From the NCBI GenBank assembly GCA_036500765.1, contig DASYBM010000011.1, positions 62,001-126,000 of the forward strand: a DNA stretch of 64,000 nt, in the 5' to 3' direction. Both the position numbers and the translations under genes were made by a program. Numbering within the stretch: the stretch's first letter is position 1; each line of letters starts with the position of its first letter. The notes beneath the pieces are model-generated. The model searched no databases and was not told the DNA's origin. It saw nothing but the letters and a program-made list of their open reading frames with translations. Shown here in pieces: positions 42,446 through 50,674 of the stretch. The DNA comes from Candidatus Sulfotelmatobacter sp. GTDB lineage: Bacteria; Acidobacteriota; Terriglobia; Terriglobales; Acidobacteriaceae.

Positions 42446-42605
42446 ACCACAATTGCGTATTGGCTGGTACGGTCCACGGGAGCGCACACCACGTGGCCCG
42501 AATCCCGCATACGGCAGGCCGACGAGTCGAAAGCTTCCTAAGAAGGACGACACACCCTGCTGCTCCGAATATCCCGACTGCGAGTGCGCCGGACTCCTTG
42601 GATAA
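42432..42605 (+). CDS. 57-residue Cys-rich ORF
   Basis: The frame starts MENPEPQLRIGWYGPRERTP and ends KKDDTPCCSEYPDCECAGLL, with four Cys in the last third. An in-frame stop lies 24 bases before the ATG, so the start is fixed if the gene is real. It precedes the HU-like gene by 39 bases. Confidence 0.42.
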   Translation: MENPEPQLRIGWYGPRERTPRGPNPAYGRPTSRKLPKKDDTPCCSEYPDCECAGLLG

Positions 42606-42644
42606 TCGGACTTCACAGGCACCGGGCTTACGTGTCAATCTACC

Positions 42645-42995
42645 GTGGTGACCAAGACATCATCCCCGAAGAAGCGTGTCAAAGGCCCACAGGTCGGACG
42701 CGATGTTGTTGCCACGCTGGTTCGCCAAACCCTCAACCTAAACTCCGATCGGGAAGCAGATCACGTCGTCTGCGTCGTCACCGACAGCATCGTGACCGTG
42801 ATCAAGGAAAATATCGACACCAACGGCTTTACTCTGAAGCTGCCCAGTTTCGGCAAATTCGAAGTCCGTCACAAGACGGGCAAGCTGCGCAAGATTCCTT
42901 TAACGGGAAAAGTGCAGATGACCGCCGACAAGCGTAAGGTGAAGTTCTCCGTGCTATCAGAGTTCCGGCAACTCGAACGCATACCAACAGCGTAG
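42645..42995 (+). CDS. HU/IHF-family DNA-binding protein
   Basis: The 116-residue protein has the HU fold: a helical half (VGRDVVATLVRQTLNLNSDR) and the beta-arm half starting NGFTLKLPSFGKFEVRHKTG and ending KVKFSVLSEFR. The start is GTG at 42645. It is longer and more divergent than housekeeping HU and probably serves the island, for example as a recombination or excision accessory factor. Confidence 0.8.
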   Translation: MVTKTSSPKKRVKGPQVGRDVVATLVRQTLNLNSDREADHVVCVVTDSIVTVIKENIDTNGFTLKLPSFGKFEVRHKTGKLRKIPLTGKVQMTADKRKVKFSVLSEFRQLERIPTA

Positions 42996-43082
42996 GACAA
43001 GGTGGGTCCGGGAGTGGTGCTATAATTCCTCTGCTGCCCGTGAAAAGGTGCGGGCGCAATTACGTACTACAGGAGAAAAACA

Positions 43083-43346
43083 ATGCACGTCCATCTGGAT
43101 TACGAAAGCGGACAGTCCTTCAGTGAATCCTTCCACAATTTCAAAATCAAGGTTTCTGGCGGCGGCACGAAACGGGTGCATATTTCTTTTCGCGAGACGG
43201 GCGATAGCAAGGCGTACCTATCGTTCTCTCTACCGAAGGAAAAACACGAGCAAATTGCCCACGCGATCTTGACGGCATCAGCGGGTGTAGACCAACCGAT
43301 TGAGTTTTCCTTTGAAGAGCCAAAATCAAAAGTCAGTGCGGCCTGA
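43083..43346 (+). CDS. Small hypothetical protein
   Basis: The 87-residue product starts MHVHLDYESGQSFSESFHNF and is mostly strands. CAGGAGAAAAACA precedes the ATG, and a terminator follows the stop, so a real single-gene unit is likely. No family is recognised. Confidence 0.65.
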   Translation: MHVHLDYESGQSFSESFHNFKIKVSGGGTKRVHISFRETGDSKAYLSFSLPKEKHEQIAHAILTASAGVDQPIEFSFEEPKSKVSAA

Positions 43347-43395
43347 AAATTGACCGCTCACGCTCCGTAGTAGGAGAAGTGACAGTTCTTCCTTG

Positions 43396-43425
43396 GGGAG
43401 CCGCTCCGGTGGCTCCCTTTCTTTT
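43396..43425 (+). terminator. Rho-independent terminator
   Basis: GGGAGCC and GGCTCCC form a 7-bp stem with an eight-base loop, followed by TTTCTTTT. It follows the small gene ending at 43346. Confidence 0.85.
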
Positions 43426-43589
43426 CGCCCGGTGCTGTGAAGGAAATTAACGGAACAGCCGTTTTCAGCCTGTGAGCGAGTCGGCACTCTGGTGTGGAGC
43501 CGCTAGCCCGGAGCGCATTTCATGCTGTACTAGATAGCAAGGGCTGTGCTCCACTGCATACAGGCTGTCGAGGGGTCGCACTGGGCGGT

Positions 43590-43609
43590 GAATCCCTCCC
43601 TCTCCGCCA
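43590..43609 (+). other. att copy 3, right end of the island
   Basis: GAATCCCTCCCTCTCCGCCA is identical to the last 20 bases of tRNA-Ser (30581-30600). It marks the right end of the roughly 12.1-kb island. Confidence 0.88.
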
Positions 43610-43610
43610 G

Positions 43611-43966
43611 AAATCTGAACCCGTCGTCAAATTGGGATCCTACCTTGCTGGTTGCCCTGCGCTATTTGAATCCGGCTACTTCGCAGAACCCGCGTATTGA
43701 ACCCCACCACACACAGGGAGTCAATATGACAGGCATAACATTGGAATCCGCTCCGGCCCTCCGTAGTTGCAACAGGCGGCGACGATTCGCGCCATCCTCG
43801 TTGAGGGCCGTACCTCACATAGAAAAGACGAAGAGTCCACCACGGGAGATTGTTTCTCAGCGTGCGCGCGCGATCCTGATTTGGCCCTTTTTCACAGCCA
43901 ACCTTAAAACATCACCAATCGGGGTCCGGCTTTTCCGGGCAAGGCACGAAGGAGTATGATTTTCTG
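43611..43966. other. Intergenic stretch to the right of the island
   Basis: No gene or RNA is supported in these 356 bases. It is probably the chromosomal sequence that originally followed the tRNA, plus the AraC-type gene's upstream region (AAGGAG at 43949-43954). Confidence 0.4.
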
Positions 43967-44383
43967 GTGCCGCACCTTCTCCATGACGACACCTTTCGCA
44001 GGCTTTGTCGCGGGCGCGATTTTCTCGCCGCCGAATATCATTCCCGCGTTCTGCTGCGAGAGGCGGCGCGCGAGGCCTGTCTTTCCGAATTTCATTTCCA
44101 TCGTCTTTTTCGAACCACCTTTGGCGAGACTCCGCATGGCTTTCTTACTCGCCTGCGCATGGACCGCGCCAGGCAGATGCTCGCCTCTGAGCGTGGCGTG
44201 ACCGAAGTATGCTTCGAGGTAGGCTACGGAAGTTTGGGATCGTTTTCCAGTAAATTCCATACCCAGTTCGGCCATAGCCCCTCTCAGTTCCAGCGTGAAA
44301 TCCGCCGCATCTTCGGCTATAGCGCACCCTGGCGCATCCTGATGATACCGGGATGTTTTCTACAGCCGCCAACTCTCCAATAG
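43967..44383 (+). CDS. AraC-family transcription regulator, HTH domain only
   Basis: The 138-residue protein is essentially a single AraC-type double HTH: VLLREAAREACLSEFHFHRL then FRTTFGETPHGFLTRLRMDR and VTEVCFEVGYGSLGSFSSKF, with the closing HTQFGHSPSQF. The GTG at 43967 is the first start after an in-frame stop. The next gene, a VOC protein, is a likely target or partner. Confidence 0.88.
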   Translation: MPHLLHDDTFRRLCRGRDFLAAEYHSRVLLREAAREACLSEFHFHRLFRTTFGETPHGFLTRLRMDRARQMLASERGVTEVCFEVGYGSLGSFSSKFHTQFGHSPSQFQREIRRIFGYSAPWRILMIPGCFLQPPTLQ

Positions 44384-44460
44384 AAGCCGGAATCGAATAG
44401 CAAGAATCGAGAAGCGGCGCCAGCCGCAGTTTGCTATCTTCCTTCCCAAGGAGAACGATC

Positions 44461-44913
44461 ATGATCCAAAAAATGTCCCACGCAACCATTTATGTGCTCG
44501 ATCAGGACTTGGCCAAGGACTTCTACGTCGATAAGTTGGGTTTTGACCTTAAGGCGGATTACTCTGCGCCGAACGGCTTCCGCTGGCTCGCGGTCGCTCC
44601 TAAAGGACAGACTGAAGTGGAGATCGCCCTGCTGAGGGTCGGTACCGGCGCCGACTCCGACCGGCTGAAGGGCGGAAGCGCGACAGAAACTGCCAAGAAA
44701 GATATCGAAGCCATGGCTGCGCTGTTGAAGAAAGGCTGGTTCAGCGCCGGCGTCTTTCACACCGCAGATTGCCGCAAGACCTTTGCAGAACTCAAGGCCA
44801 AAGGCGTGGAGTTTGTCTCCGAACCCAAAGATGAATTCTTCGGCGTAGTAGCGGTGTTCAAAGATCCTTTTGGCAACTGGTTCAGCATGAGCCAGCCGAA
44901 AAGTAATCGATAG
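44461..44913 (+). CDS. VOC (glyoxalase/bleomycin-resistance fold) family protein
   Basis: The 150-residue protein starts MIQKMSHATIYVLDQDLAKD, followed by FYVDKLGFDLKADYSAPNG, the classic beta-alpha-beta-beta-beta VOC module, repeated in the second half and ending KDPFGNWFSMSQP. VOC proteins are metalloenzymes or binding proteins of diverse function; the substrate cannot be told. AAGGAGAACGATC precedes the ATG. It follows the AraC-type regulator and ends at a terminator. Confidence 0.9.
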   Translation: MIQKMSHATIYVLDQDLAKDFYVDKLGFDLKADYSAPNGFRWLAVAPKGQTEVEIALLRVGTGADSDRLKGGSATETAKKDIEAMAALLKKGWFSAGVFHTADCRKTFAELKAKGVEFVSEPKDEFFGVVAVFKDPFGNWFSMSQPKSNR

Positions 44914-44967
44914 CTCTGGATCGAGCGACCCGGCGAATCGCGATAAGTCTCTAATAAGATCGGGTGC

Positions 44968-45003
44968 CCCACTTCTCACAGATCTTGCGAGAAGTGGGTT
45001 TTT
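44968..45003 (+). terminator. Rho-independent terminator
   Basis: CCCACTTCTC and GAGAAGTGGG form a 10-bp perfect stem followed by TTTTT. It lies between the VOC gene and the converging quinoprotein gene. Confidence 0.9.
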
Positions 45004-45047
45004 CTTACGCGCCACAACTCGAAAACGCAATTGTAAACAGCAAACCG

Positions 45048-46601
45048 TCAACCTTCCGGAAGCGCCCACGCGAACAGTACACCTCCGCTGCTGGTGAGAA
45101 TGTACTGGCGGCCATCCAGTTGGTAGGTGATGGGAGAACTCACGATGTGCGAGCCCGACCCTGCGTGCCAGAGCGTTTTACCGTCGCTTGAATCCAACGC
45201 CAGGAAATTGCCCATCGCGTCGCCGGTAAAAGTTAACCCCGAGTCCGTCGTCAACACTCCTGCGCCCGATTCGGCGCCGAGCTCGTGGCTCCATCGGATC
45301 TTTCCTGTTTGGTAATCGATAGCCTCGATCACGCCTTTGCCCCAAACGTCGTAGTCCGCCCCCGCCCAACCGTAGACTCCATCGGCTGGCTTGGCGAAGT
45401 AAACGCTCCAGCTGGGATGGGCGCTGACGATGAACAGACCGTTTTTCGTGTCGAAGCTGGGTGAGCGATAGTTGGTCATGCCGCCCTCGTCGGGCGCGAT
45501 GAGACGCCCGTCGGGAGCTGGTTCCTTGGCAGGATTCGGAATCGGGCGGCCTTGCTTGTCGACTCCGAGTGTCCAGTTTACCGGCCCGAACGGGGCGGTC
45601 AGAAGACTCTTCCCGTTAGTGCGATCGAGAACGAAGAAGTAGCCGTTGCGCGAGGTCTGCATCAGCATTTTTTTCGGCGCCCCGTGGAAGTCTCCGTCGA
45701 CCAGCACGGGAGTTTCAACCGCGTCCCAGTCGTGGGTATCGTGCGGAGAGGCCTGGAATGCCCACGCCAGCTTGCCCGTATCGGGATTCAGCGCCACGAT
45801 TGAACAGGTGTAGAGATCGTCGCCGGGCCGCGTCGAACCATTCAACACGGGAGTTGGATTGCCAGTCCCCCAGTAGACCAGGTTCAGATCGGGATCGTAC
45901 GTTCCCGTCATCCACGTCATTCCTCCGGTGGTTTGATTCGGAGTTCCCGCGGGAGGAGTCGAATCCCATTGCCACTGCGTTGTGCCAGTCTCGGGATCGA
46001 TCGCGCGGATGTAGCCGCTCAGGTTATCGAAATCTCCCGACACACCAACGAGCACATGGTTCCCGACGACGAGCGGTGCCATGCTGGTCCAGTAGCCTTT
46101 AGAGACGTCGGCAACCTCTGCTTTCCAGCGCACGGTTCCATCTTTGCAGTTCAGTGAAATTAGGTGAGCGTCGGGAAGCAGAAAGAAAAGATACCCTTTG
46201 TAGATCGCAACGCCACGCTGTCCGATATGCTCACCCTCATGGGTGGGCTGATTATAGTGCCAGACCATGTGGCCCGAGCGTGCGTCGATTGCCCAAATGT
46301 TATCGGGGCCGGTGAAGTACAGAATGCCATCCACCAGCAGAGGTGAAGACTTGATTGGCGATTTCTGCTCCGTCTGAAAAGCCCAAGCCAAGGCCAGGTT
46401 TTTCACGTTTTGGGGTGCGATCTGAGTGAGCGCACTGTGGCGCCTGCCAGAATAGTCGCCGTGGTATCCGGGCCAACTGTCAGCCGGCGGATGCAAAAGC
46501 ATTTGCTCATCGGCACCTTGGGCGAGCAGCGCGCGCGGAGTAGAGAATGCAATGAGCGAAACCACGGCAAAAAGGTATGGGAGTCTAAGAGAATTTGTCA
46601 T
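45048..46601 (-). CDS. PQQ-type quinoprotein dehydrogenase
   Basis: A periplasmic beta-propeller enzyme that oxidises alcohols or sugars with PQQ. The 517-residue protein has a signal peptide (to about residue 27), repeated propeller tryptophan motifs (ARSGHMVWHYNQP, DPETGTTQWQWD, NPDTGKLAWAFQASPHDTHD) and the DWDAVETPVLV strand. It lacks a fused cytochrome c domain, but a diheme cytochrome c gene follows at 46674-47534 on the same strand, upstream in transcription, and could take the electrons. The substrate is not evident. Confidence 0.9.
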   Translation of the reverse strand: MTNSLRLPYLFAVVSLIAFSTPRALLAQGADEQMLLHPPADSWPGYHGDYSGRRHSALTQIAPQNVKNLALAWAFQTEQKSPIKSSPLLVDGILYFTGPDNIWAIDARSGHMVWHYNQPTHEGEHIGQRGVAIYKGYLFFLLPDAHLISLNCKDGTVRWKAEVADVSKGYWTSMAPLVVGNHVLVGVSGDFDNLSGYIRAIDPETGTTQWQWDSTPPAGTPNQTTGGMTWMTGTYDPDLNLVYWGTGNPTPVLNGSTRPGDDLYTCSIVALNPDTGKLAWAFQASPHDTHDWDAVETPVLVDGDFHGAPKKMLMQTSRNGYFFVLDRTNGKSLLTAPFGPVNWTLGVDKQGRPIPNPAKEPAPDGRLIAPDEGGMTNYRSPSFDTKNGLFIVSAHPSWSVYFAKPADGVYGWAGADYDVWGKGVIEAIDYQTGKIRWSHELGAESGAGVLTTDSGLTFTGDAMGNFLALDSSDGKTLWHAGSGSHIVSSPITYQLDGRQYILTSSGGVLFAWALPEG

Positions 46602-46673
46602 TGATTGTGTCCCAGGTCGGCTCTGTCAAACCTCTCACCAGCATCGGCTTCTCGCCAACGCCGCCTTTGGCGT

Positions 46674-47534
46674 CTAACGCAAAGTTTGTAAATAGGCCAT
46701 CAGGTTGTGAACGTCGGCATCGGTGTATTTACTGAACAATTCCACATGCGCTTCCACCGGAGCATCGACTTTGTAGCGCACATCGCGGGTTCGCCATGAT
46801 CGATACACGCCGGATGCGTCGATGACTCCAACCGTAAACTCGTCCAGATATGCCAGTGTTCCGTCGATGGTTTCGCCGGAAGCAAGGGTGACCGTGACTC
46901 TTGACTTCGCGTGCTTCGGGTAGAGCATCTGCTTCTCGAGTTGAAGGCCTTCGTAGCGCGCCGCGATTCCGGCAAGATCCCCGGTCGGCGAGTGGCAGTT
47001 TGCGCATCCGCCGGCCCCGTTGAAGTACCGCTGCCCGGCTGCTGCGTCTCCGGTTTGGAGATCGGAGGCGTCCACACCTTTTCGGCCGCCGTTTCCTTTG
47101 CGTCCGGCGTTCGCAATGGCATTGTTTTGCTGCGTATGGATAAACGCCACCAGGCTGGCAATCTGTTGGTCCGACCGATCGAACGGTGGCATGCCCTTAT
47201 CAGGGCGCCCATTGCGCACGACTGGGCCAATCTTGTCCCCGTCCATGTCCGCGGTGACTAACTTCGATCGCGTGAGATCGGGGCCGGTCTCTCCGCCGCC
47301 GGCATCGCGGCCATGACAAAAGGAGCAATCTTGCCGGAAAAGTGCTGCGCCACTCTGGACCAAGTCTGAAGGATAGGTTTGGGACGCGGGAGCTTCGATC
47401 GGTTTGATTTTGCTTCCCGCCGGCGTGCTGGGAGTGGGATTTTGCGCGGTGGCAAGGCTCAGGAGCAAAAGAGCGGCCAGCGGCGCATTCCAATGTAAAG
47501 ATGAACGAAGAGAAGTTGCGCCAGGAGAATTCAT
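46674..47534 (-). CDS. Diheme cytochrome c
   Basis: The 286-residue periplasmic protein has a signal peptide (to about residue 30) and two heme motifs, CSFCHGRDAGG and CANCHSPTG, with a likely axial Met in GMPPFDRS. A strand-rich domain between heme 2 and the C-terminus (VTVTLASGETIDGTLAYLDE) is typical of cytochromes paired with quinoproteins. It is transcribed just before the quinoprotein gene and is its probable electron acceptor. Confidence 0.9.
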   Translation of the reverse strand: MNSPGATSLRSSLHWNAPLAALLLLSLATAQNPTPSTPAGSKIKPIEAPASQTYPSDLVQSGAALFRQDCSFCHGRDAGGGETGPDLTRSKLVTADMDGDKIGPVVRNGRPDKGMPPFDRSDQQIASLVAFIHTQQNNAIANAGRKGNGGRKGVDASDLQTGDAAAGQRYFNGAGGCANCHSPTGDLAGIAARYEGLQLEKQMLYPKHAKSRVTVTLASGETIDGTLAYLDEFTVGVIDASGVYRSWRTRDVRYKVDAPVEAHVELFSKYTDADVHNLMAYLQTLR

Positions 47535-47540
47535 GGCGGG

Positions 47541-48428
47541 CTAGTGCCCATCTCCCAACGTTTGCTGCCGCGGATGGGAACTAGTCGAACCCTCCGTCAT
47601 TCCCAGCACCCATTTAATCGCTTCAAAATACATCTTACGGACGTCGGGGTCGTTCCAGGCTTCCTGTGTATGACCGAGCGTGGAGTAGAAAACCCGCCCT
47701 TTGCCGTACATTTTGGCCCAGGCCACAGCGAAGTCGTGGTCCGTTCTGTGCACGCGTGGGTTGTTGTCGTAGTTGAGTTTGGTAGGATCGAGACTGAGCA
47801 GAACGTTCACTTTTTCGCGCGACCATTCTTTCGGCTGATAGATCTCGTCATACTTAACGAAGGCCTTCGGAAAATGGCGTACCGCCGGGAAGTTCGGATC
47901 TTCATTAATAATCGGCGCATTGAACGTGAGCCAGGGGTGCTGGTCGAACCATCCGCCGATCATCTCGCCGTATTCCGGCCATTTGTAGTTGGTGTCGAGG
48001 GCGGCGTGAACGCCGACGAAGCCTTTGCCGTCGTCCTTGATGAACGCTATCATGTCTTTCTTCTGGCTGTCGTCCATGTCGAGCTCGCCTGTCGTGCTGA
48101 CAAAAACCAGAGCATCGAAGTAGTCGAGCGTTTTCGCGTTTCTGCCCAGGTCTTTCTTCGTGATGAGTTCGACATCGGTGCGAAGCGTGGCGTCCCAAAG
48201 GCCGCTTTCACGACCCATGTTATAGATCGCCACCATGCCATCGGAAACCGAATCGTGCTCGAATCCTTTGGTCTGACCGATTACCAGAATGTGTTTAAGG
48301 CGAATCTGCTTCTCGTGGGGCGGAGGCGGGAGCGTAGGATCCACCGCGGGACGATCCTGACCAACCATCAACGTGGCGAGGATCGAAAAGAAGAGAACGG
48401 AGAATAGAGCTATTCGAGCTTGGCGCAA
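47541..48428 (-). CDS. ThuA-domain secreted protein
   Basis: ThuA domains have a class I glutamine-amidotransferase-like fold and occur in sugar-utilisation loci. The 295-residue protein has a signal peptide from a TTG start at 48428 (GAGGGAGG upstream), then HILVIGQTKGFEHDSVSDGM, FVGVHAALDTNYKWPEYGEM, GGWFDQHPW and the later PKEWSREKVNVLLSLDPTKL. The set is diagnostic. It is first in the leftward ThuA-cytochrome-quinoprotein unit and probably concerns an oxidised sugar or polyol. Confidence 0.9.
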   Translation of the reverse strand: MRQARIALFSVLFFSILATLMVGQDRPAVDPTLPPPPHEKQIRLKHILVIGQTKGFEHDSVSDGMVAIYNMGRESGLWDATLRTDVELITKKDLGRNAKTLDYFDALVFVSTTGELDMDDSQKKDMIAFIKDDGKGFVGVHAALDTNYKWPEYGEMIGGWFDQHPWLTFNAPIINEDPNFPAVRHFPKAFVKYDEIYQPKEWSREKVNVLLSLDPTKLNYDNNPRVHRTDHDFAVAWAKMYGKGRVFYSTLGHTQEAWNDPDVRKMYFEAIKWVLGMTEGSTSSHPRQQTLGDGH

Positions 48429-48522
48429 GGGACCTCCCTCAAAGGCATAAAGGTAACACAAGCAACTGCGATAGAATGGGCATCGATTTTAAGGAGACCG
48501 ATTTTCAGGAGAACGGAAGCGT

Positions 48523-49482
48523 ATGCGCGTTGGAGTCTTTACTCCTCTGCTGTCGCAGTTGCCCCTCACCGAAGTTCTCAAGAAGCTCGCGGTCCTTCAC
48601 ATTGAGACCGTTGAACTTGGCACAGGGAATTATGTTGGCGATCCCCATTGTAAGCTGGCGATGCTTGAAAATGCTTCGGCCCTGGCCGACTTCAGGAAGG
48701 TGCTCGCCGACCACGGGGTCAGCATCAGCGCGTTAAGTTGTCATGGCAACCCGCTGCATCCAGACCCGGCTCTGGCGAAACAATACCGCGAGGTGAGCCG
48801 CAAAACGATTCTGCTCGCCGAGAAGCTTGGCGTGGGCACGATGGTTGATTTCTCAGGATGCCCGGGGGACTCGCCGAATGCGATCGCTCCCAACTGGGTG
48901 ACTTGTCCGTGGCCTCCGGAGTACCGCAAGGTTCTCGACTGGCAATGGAATGAGGTCGTCACGCCCTATTGGGTCGAGCACGCAAAGTTCGCTGCCGACC
49001 ACGGCGTGAAAATTGCCGTAGAAATGCATCCGGGGTTTGTGGTCTATAGTCCGGAGACGATGCTTCGATTGCGCTCGATCGCAGGCGACAATGTCGGCTG
49101 TAACTATGACCCCAGCCATCTCTTCTGGCAGCAGATCGATCCCATCGCCGCTGTGCGCGTTCTGGCGGGCTCCATCTTTCATGTTCATGCCAAAGACACG
49201 CAACTCTATGCGGAGAATATGGTGCGCGCGGGCGTCCTCGACACTAAGCCATACACTGAGGAACGCCATCGCAGCTGGATCTTCCGCACTTGCGGTTATG
49301 GCCATGGCGAGGAGTGGTGGCGGGAGTTCGTCTCCATGTTGCGTATGTTTGGCTACGATTACGTGCTGTCCATCGAGCATGAAGACAGCCTGCTCTCGCC
49401 CGGTGAAGGATTGACGAAAGCGGCGAACTTCCTCAACAGCATCGTAATCCGCGAGCAGCCTGGGGCGGCCTGGTGGACCTAG
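48523..49482 (+). CDS. Sugar phosphate isomerase/epimerase family (AP endonuclease-like TIM barrel)
   Basis: The 319-residue TIM barrel shows the metal-site residues of the xylose-isomerase-like family: Glu in KIAVEMHPGF, Asp in CNYDPSHLFW, His in IFHVHAKDTQ and Glu in VLSIEHEDSL. The N-terminus is VGVFTPLLSQLPLTEVLKKL. It overlaps in direction with the Gfo/Idh gene 19 bases downstream, a frequent pairing in sugar or inositol catabolism. The substrate is unknown. Confidence 0.93.
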   Translation: MRVGVFTPLLSQLPLTEVLKKLAVLHIETVELGTGNYVGDPHCKLAMLENASALADFRKVLADHGVSISALSCHGNPLHPDPALAKQYREVSRKTILLAEKLGVGTMVDFSGCPGDSPNAIAPNWVTCPWPPEYRKVLDWQWNEVVTPYWVEHAKFAADHGVKIAVEMHPGFVVYSPETMLRLRSIAGDNVGCNYDPSHLFWQQIDPIAAVRVLAGSIFHVHAKDTQLYAENMVRAGVLDTKPYTEERHRSWIFRTCGYGHGEEWWREFVSMLRMFGYDYVLSIEHEDSLLSPGEGLTKAANFLNSIVIREQPGAAWWT

Positions 49483-49500
49483 GCGAAAGGAAAGCGACGG

Positions 49501-50652
49501 ATGAAACCGATCAGAACCGCAATTCTTGGTACCGGCTTCATGGGCCGCGTGCATCTCGAAGCGGTGCGACGAGTGGAAGGCGTAGAAGCGGCGGCAATCG
49601 TCGGCAGAAACGCGGAGGCGGCACGGCGATTGGGCGCAGCGTTTTCCGTTCCACTGATTACGACCGACTATCGCGAAGTGCTGCGGGACCCTGGGATCGA
49701 TGCGGTCCACATCGGTACGCCGAATGCGCAGCATTTTTCCATGGCCAAAGATGCGCTTCTGGCCGGCAAGCATGTGATTTGCGAAAAGCCTCTGACCACA
49801 ACCGTGGCCGAGGCCGAGGAACTCGTATTACTTGCGGCCCGCCAGGAAGTACGCAACTGCACCTGCCACAATCTGCGCTACTACCCCATGGTGCAGCAAA
49901 TGCGCCGCCTGCGCGAGGCCGGCGATCTCGGCGAGATTCTGGTGGTGCAGGGAACCTATTCGCAGGACTGGCTGTTGTATGACACAGACTGGAATTGGCG
50001 AGTTGATTCCAACGCTGGCGGACGCTCGCGCTGCATGGCCGACATAGGGACTCATTTTTTCGATATGGCGGAGCATATCACGGGACTGCGCGTGACCAGT
50101 CTCTGCGCCGACCTGCAAACAGTTCACCCCACACGCAAGCAGCCAAAGCATTCGGTGGAGACTTTTGCTAATAAGTTGCTGGGTCCGGAAGACTACATCG
50201 AAACGCCGATCGATACGGAAGACTTCGGCGCTGTGATTTTCCACATGGGAACCCGCACTCGCGGTTGCATGACGGCCAGCCAGGTTTCCGCCGGACGCAA
50301 GAACCGTTTCAGCCTCGAGGTTTATGGCACACGATCTTCAGTGGCGTGGAATCAGGAGCGCCCCGACGAACTATGGGTAGGCCATCGCGATGTGGCTAAT
50401 GAAGTGTTCGTCAAGGACCCATCGTTGCTGAAACCTGGAGCACGCAGCTACGCCGATCTACCCGGCGGTCACAGCGAAGGCTACGACGACACATTCAAGC
50501 AGGTTTTCAGGCGCTTCTACGCCTCGATTGGCACTCCGGGCACGGCGCCCGAGTACCCGCAGTTCGTGGATGGACTACGACAACTCAAAATTCTGGACGC
50601 GGTGTTGGAGAGCCATCGAGCCCGGCGCTGGATCGATGTCCCCCTCGATTGA
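49501..50652 (+). CDS. Gfo/Idh/MocA-family NAD(P)-dependent oxidoreductase
   Basis: The 383-residue protein has an N-terminal Rossmann fold (AILGTGFMGRVHLEAVRRVE), the EKP motif in HVICEKPLTTTVAEAEEL and the C-terminal alpha/beta domain with the GGRSRCMADIGTHFFDMAEH segment that includes the family catalytic GTHxxD-type His. These enzymes oxidise or reduce sugars and cyclitols. The ATG follows GAAAGGAAAGCG. It forms a two-gene unit with the preceding isomerase-like gene. Confidence 0.94.
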   Translation: MKPIRTAILGTGFMGRVHLEAVRRVEGVEAAAIVGRNAEAARRLGAAFSVPLITTDYREVLRDPGIDAVHIGTPNAQHFSMAKDALLAGKHVICEKPLTTTVAEAEELVLLAARQEVRNCTCHNLRYYPMVQQMRRLREAGDLGEILVVQGTYSQDWLLYDTDWNWRVDSNAGGRSRCMADIGTHFFDMAEHITGLRVTSLCADLQTVHPTRKQPKHSVETFANKLLGPEDYIETPIDTEDFGAVIFHMGTRTRGCMTASQVSAGRKNRFSLEVYGTRSSVAWNQERPDELWVGHRDVANEVFVKDPSLLKPGARSYADLPGGHSEGYDDTFKQVFRRFYASIGTPGTAPEYPQFVDGLRQLKILDAVLESHRARRWIDVPLD

Positions 50653-50674
50653 AGTGAGGTCAAACAAAGACAAT

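Larger units (their letters stand above)
31528..43609. mobile_element. Integrative genomic island in tRNA-Ser(GCU)
   Basis: This is the region between att copies 2 and 3, with a tyrosine integrase just inside the left end, an HU-like protein near the right end and cargo that includes a methyltransferase and a helicase-nuclease operon. By eye the helicase-operon genes are less GC-rich at third positions than the flanking chromosome. No conjugation, replication or phage structural genes are seen, so it looks like a non-conjugative integrative element. Confidence 0.85.

Noticed and set aside
42259..42651. A 130-codon plus-strand frame upstream of the HU-like gene
   Set aside because: Arg/Pro/His-rich with no family signal; the shorter Cys-rich frames in other phases look more gene-like.
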